NCBI GenBank assembly: GCA_001599815.1
Contig: BCIA01000006.1
Span: forward strand, 2,668,961-2,732,960
Origin: Furcasterigmium furcatum
Taxonomy: Eukaryota > Ascomycota > Sordariomycetes > Glomerellales > Plectosphaerellaceae
Reading direction: 5' to 3'
DNA length: 64,000 nucleotides
Of the stretch, positions 59,740 to 64,000 are shown in pieces; the stretch's first letter is position 1, and the number at the start of each line of letters is the position of its first letter. Under the pieces are notes generated by a model. The model was not told the DNA's origin and did not search any database. It saw only the letters and a program-made list of their open reading frames with translations. A program made the position numbers and the translations under genes.

Positions 59740-60559
59740 TGTTGGCTGAAAGAGGTCTGGTTGAGACTTGTTGGAACCTGGTGGTCTGAAATTGCAAGAG
59801 AAAAGCCTTAAGAGTTGGATCTTGGGAATCTGTTTGGAAAGAGGGCGGTGGGTTTAGTCGGACAATAAGTGGGAGGGGAAAGACTGCTTCCGTGAATCGG
59901 TATGTTTCGTAGAATCGTGTACCTATTCAACCAGTAGAAAGGATGAAGAGAGGCAGTCGAGGGGGGTCGGTAACTCGATGGTCACTAGCATGCGCTTTCG
60001 ATGTTGCGTAACGGCATCAGGAGGGCCTGTTGGTTTCTGAAAGGAGGGATGATGTGTTTGTTGTATGAAGACAGAACTGAAGGGGGGCAGAGGGGTCATG
60101 CGTTTTGAGGTGAGGTGGCTGGTGAACTGGAAGGAGCGTCGCGAGTTGCTCCTACCTTCCTCGATGTGTTCCGATTTTGACATCTGAGTTCCACCCAACA
60201 TGCTGACCAAGATTCAGACTTGTCTTTGCCACAGCATTGCAAGGAGGTACAGTCACAATGGGCGAGCATGGGGGCCTTGCCGTCGAAATAGATATTGCTT
60301 GGGTAAGTGTCAAAATCGAGTTGATGGTCGTTCTGAACTCTCAATGATCCAGGTAGCGACCTATCTCGATTTCCTTCACAGGGTAAGCGAGGTTGTTACA
60401 ATTTCCTGCGGTGACCAGTCAAGGGGAGGTCATCAAGCTGGAAAGACTGCAACATTTGAATAAATGGTCTATGGAAGAACATGACACGACCCATTTCTTT
60501 TCGATTGATACATCGCTGTGAGCGTCTCTCCTTCTCTACAGACGGAAATCAAAAACTTT
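59740..60559. promoter_or_regulatory. Glycosylase upstream region and ADE4 3' region
   Basis: This 820-base spacer lies between two minus-strand genes. No frame looks coding. It should contain the glycosylase promoter and the ADE4 3' untranslated region. Confidence 0.5.
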
Positions 60560-62677
60560 TCATCGGTGGTCGTCCGTTGCCATGTTGTGAAGGCTGTCAT
60601 AACGTTAGCCTCAGACTGCATTTCATGAAGGGACGCAAAGATAGCGTACCTGATGTCTTCGCGGTTGTCCGCCGCGTGAGACGTGGTTCTGTACGTGATC
60701 GAGCGGAGACCGTTTGCACCTCCCCGCACGTCTCCGTTGCTCAAGTCGATCCTGATGGTGTCCCGGGTAGGGGCGTTTGCCGACACGTTGATCGGGCCAT
60801 CATTCGCCACGGCTTCAGCTTGCGTCTCCGCAATCACCTCAAGCTTATCCGACTTCACTCCCCTAATCTTGTTCAGTCTCTCAAGATAGCCTTCAGGCAC
60901 CTCGGTGACATAACTGCCGCAGAAGACGCCAACCTCGAATCCCGTGACTGGCCCGTTCGGTGCGACTTCGAGGCACGCATCCTTCAGGTCGTCCAGGTCT
61001 TGGAAGATGAGCTCCTCGACGCCGATATGCTTGGCAATATCAAATCGGTTCTTCTCGTGAGCAATGAGCTCGCTGGGGGAGGCCAGATCGATGCCGTAAA
61101 TATGAGGGTTTGTGACTTCAGGCGCGCAAGAGCTGAAGTATACAGATTTGGCGCCGGCTTCCCGAGCCATCACGACAATCTCCCGGCTCGTCGTCCCTCT
61201 GACGATAGAATCGTCCACAAGAAGAACATTGCGGCCTTGGAACTCGGAGTCAATGGCACTCAGCTTCCTGCGTACACTCTTGGTCCTCGCCTTCTGGTGT
61301 GGGAGCAAGAAAGTGCGGAAGACATAGCGGTTCTTGGCGTCCAGTTAGTAAAAAGGCTACGCCACAGTTTGTGCGAGCTTACCTTGACAAAAGCACTGGA
61401 GAGGGGGATGCCCAGCTCTCGGGAGACAACTGCAGCAGCTGTGTTTGCCGTCTCCGGGATGGGAATGACAACATCGATTTCGTTGACGCGGTCTTGCATG
61501 ATGCTCTTGATCTTGGCGGCCAGTTTCTTGCCCATGGCCTCACGAGATCGATGGACAGAGATGCCATCCATAATGGAATCCTTTCTCAATGTCAGCGCGC
61601 ATCACGAGAGCCATGAATCGGAGTACCTACGGGGCGTGCGAAGTAGACCATCTCGAAGCTGGGAGGAGGGAGTCAGTCTGATATTCCCCACGCGAGACGC
61701 AAAGCCACGTACATGTCAGGGGTGTAAGACAGCTGCGGGACAACCTGTCGGAATTCAGGCTGCTTGCCCTTCTCGCAAAAGACGGCCTGTCCAGGGAGGA
61801 TGTCCCTGATGTTGGTGAATCCCAGCTGTCGGAGCGCGATAGACTCCGAGGCCATCATCCAATCCGTGGCGCCCTCGAGGGAATCAGATTTCCTGGATCC
61901 GATGACCAGGGGGCGGATGCCGTTGGGGTCCCTGAACCCGAACACGCCGAATCCCGCAACCATGGCCGTGCAAGCGAATCCTCCGATGCATCGCTTATAC
62001 ATCCCCGACAGGGCCGTGAAGATGTCTTCCTTGTTGACTCGCGCTTTGCCCGTCTCGTTCAGCTCGTTGGCGAAGATGTTGAGCATCAGTTCGCTGTCGC
62101 TGTCGGTGTTGATATGACGATGGGCCGTGTGGTCGAGGTATGTCCGGAGCTCCTCGGCGTTCACAAGGTTTCCATTGTGAGCGAAGCAGACGCCGTAGGG
62201 CGAGTTGATATAGAATGGCTGGCTTTCAGCACTGCAGGGTTCATGTCAGCGAATGACGAGGCCACAAGGGTGTTGAGGCACAAATACCTGGAGCTGGTGC
62301 CGGCTGGTAGAATGTTAGCCAAGCTATCCTCATGACCACGTGCGTGAGTTGAGGGTATGACAAACCAGTCGGGTAGCGGACATGTCCAAGTCCAAAAGCT
62401 CCAGTCATCTCCGAGACGAGCTTGCCGTCACGGAAGACCGATTGAGCCATTCCCCTTCCCTTGCGCTGATAGATGCGCCCTCCGGGGCCACATGTCGCAA
62501 TGCCACAGGCTATTCGCTCGTCAGATTTACTCACGGATGGGATGTTTTTCGCAGAGCATTACCATCTTGGCCTCGATGTTGGAGGTAGAAAAGAGCCTCG
62601 TGTAGGTCGATAGCCGCATCACAGGAGGACGCGGGGTCATCGACGTGACCCAGGATGAGAGCGAGGACTCCACACAT
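60560..62677 (-). CDS. ADE4: Amidophosphoribosyltransferase (first step of purine synthesis)
   Basis: The enzyme makes 5-phosphoribosylamine from PRPP and glutamine. I rebuilt eight exons on the minus strand: 62677..62563, 62509..62366, 62303..62288, 62231..61713, 61658..61631, 61580..61383, 61332..60650, 60593..60560, giving 578 aa with every phase closing. The N-terminus is MCGVL, so Cys2 becomes the free glutaminase nucleophile after Met removal. QHRGQDACGI, GHVRYPTAGTSS and AHNGN mark the Ntn glutaminase half. The PRTase half holds IFEMVYFARPDSIMDG and the PRPP loop VLLVDDSIVRGTT at 376-388. The end NREDISLHNM is conserved. Exons 3 (16 nt) and 5 (28 nt) are micro-exons and conserved residues demand both. 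Confidence 0.95.
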
Positions 62678-64000
62678 TGTTGTTGCGCAAGAGAGTTCGA
62701 CCGGGGATGTCGAAAGCAAGACTCTGCAGGAAGCAGTTCACAGAGGTACAGGTTCGGCGGGTCGGTCGAGGAGCAGATTCGGTCGGTGCTCCCGAGAGGA
62801 AGGGAAGGTCGGGAGAGGGTCGGTGTCCATCGTGGAGGTGTTTAGGATGGGAACCTCTTTTTTTTTGCGCTCCAGTGACCGATAAGCGGCGACCCGGCAC
62901 TTGGAGGGGCAAAAATTTGGAGGGGCATCTGCTATCGGCCTCGCGCTAGTCTACTGTGGGTTTAGCGAGGCTTGACCGGACACTGATGACATGTCAAAGA
63001 TTCTTTTGGGCGCTGAGCTTAATAATGCCAAATGGAACTTATGGAGTTATCGGGGCACACGCTCTAACCGCAGTGTGCGCCTCTGGCCCCCTTTTTACCC
63101 CTTTTTTGGGGATGCGATGGTCGAGGTGCGGTCTTATACATCCATCTTCCCACAAGGACTAGATGCCTGGTGCTTGACAGATACTTACATATGCGAGATT
63201 ATTTGTGGCTCATATTTGTTGGATGGACCACCAACTATGGCTAACCCCAGTTAAGGACGCAGGTGCTGTCCTCGGCAGCTATTCCAGCACTGCTCCCAAG
63301 ATGTTGTAGACTGAGTGGCTTCGGGGTCCAACCTGTTCTATTTACGAGGGGCCCCTTGGTTGTCACAAAAAGGCAGTGTGATTAAGAAACAAAAGTCAAC
63401 CCAATAGTTGTATGACCACATCGTGGCTTTGTCGCCGCGATCTTCACAGACGACTGACCCCCCAGTCTCCAGACGATTGTTCCTCCGGCTGTATAAAACC
63501 AAAACTCACAATCTCCTCCTACAAACACATTTGGTGCCCCTTGACCTACTGTTTGTCATGAGTAGAAGGCCAAACCAAAGGCGCCTACTTAGACTACGTG
63601 CTTGAGCATGAGTCCAAGATAGTCAAACTTAACTGATTCTTCTTTCTGATGCTCTCTTGTTTGAGTGACTGCGCATCTTATGAGAATTGTGATATGGAGC
63701 TTGATTATTATCTTTTTAATGTCGGTGGCCTCAGGTCCCTGCCAGAACGGAGACTGAACCCACGAGTATCACCCTAGATAACATCTAGGACCAAGAACCC
63801 AACGGCCTCTCCGCGCAGGAGAAGCCCGGGCCTTGAAAGGTGGGCTCCAATCTTGCCAACTCTTCTTCATATTGTTTTGGGCTATTCCGGACCATTCCGG
63901 GATCCAGGTTCATCTGACCTTACCAGCCGCGCAGACTTGCCCTTGGGCGTTCAGAGTTTCTCCCTCGATCGCTGCCTCGTGTGCCTGACTTGACCTGTAG
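62678..64000. other. Right-end spacer, AT-richer, no gene recognised
   Basis: The first 200 bases should be the ADE4 promoter and include a T-run near 62858-62866. From about 62990 to 63720 the sequence is visibly AT-richer than the rest of the window and has no coding-like frame. A tRNA-like hairpin region follows at 63737-63818. Decayed transposon sequence is possible but no terminal repeats are seen. Confidence 0.5.
63737..63818 (-). other. tRNA-like hairpin remnant
   Basis: On the minus strand this stretch has an A-box-like GGCCGTTGGGTT, a perfect arm CCTAG-ATGTTAT-CTAGG with a seven-base loop that would place GTT as anticodon, and a B-box-like GGTTCAGTCTCC. The acceptor strands do not pair and the T stem is poor, so it is not a working tRNA. 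It could be a decayed tRNA or SINE head, or chance. Confidence 0.3.

Noticed and set aside
60481..61809. 442-codon open frame on the plus strand
   Set aside because: Antisense to ADE4 exons and introns; it crosses well-supported splice junctions and has no domain.

Overview
The window is nuclear DNA of a filamentous ascomycete (Pezizomycotina). Gene content points to a Sordariomycete, but no marker fixes the genus. The evidence is short introns (about 42 to 216 nt) with GTRNGT donors and CTAAC/CTAAT branch sites, GC-rich wobble positions, CT-rich leaders, no operons, and a set of typical eukaryotic single-copy genes. I rebuilt thirteen multi-exon protein genes exon by exon, checking reading phase at each junction. 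One more multi-exon-type gene may have a single optional intron, two genes are intronless, and there is one intron-containing tRNA-Glu.

Layout, left to right. 0 to 23 kb is ordinary housekeeping territory: RVS167/hob1 BAR-SH3 protein (-), mitochondrial cysteine desulfurase NFS1 (+), a CsbD-like stress protein (+), a membrane-anchored hypothetical protein (+), a carboxymuconolactone-decarboxylase-like protein (-), FACT subunit SPT16 (+), flippase subunit CDC50/LEM3 (-), tRNA-Glu(CTC) (-), an OB-fold nucleic-acid-binding protein (-), and an STF2-like protein (+) whose start codon is split by an intron. 23 to 47 kb is gene-poor. Its only recognisable genes are the MADS-box factor MCM1 (+), a Ctr copper transporter (-), and a C2H2 factor resembling FlbC (+). 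These are separated by spacers of 1.7, 4.8, 6.6 and 9.1 kb in which no frame looks coding. 47 to 63 kb holds peroxisomal malate synthase (-), the RNA/DNA helicase SEN1 (-), an HhH-GPD DNA glycosylase (-) and the purine enzyme ADE4 (-). The last 1.3 kb has no gene and contains a tRNA-like hairpin.

The genes do not form a pathway cluster. Two loosely related groups are visible: chromatin and genome maintenance (SPT16, SEN1, OB-fold protein, glycosylase) and developmental control (MCM1, FlbC-like), the latter set in large empty spacers with long ATG-free leaders. I found no undescribed defence or mobile system, CRISPR array or intact transposon. The most unusual signals are exon-level: a 16-nt and a 28-nt micro-exon in ADE4, the split STF2 start codon, an optional 42-nt in-frame intron in the glycosylase, and a recurring GGTACC-centred palindrome in the spacers.
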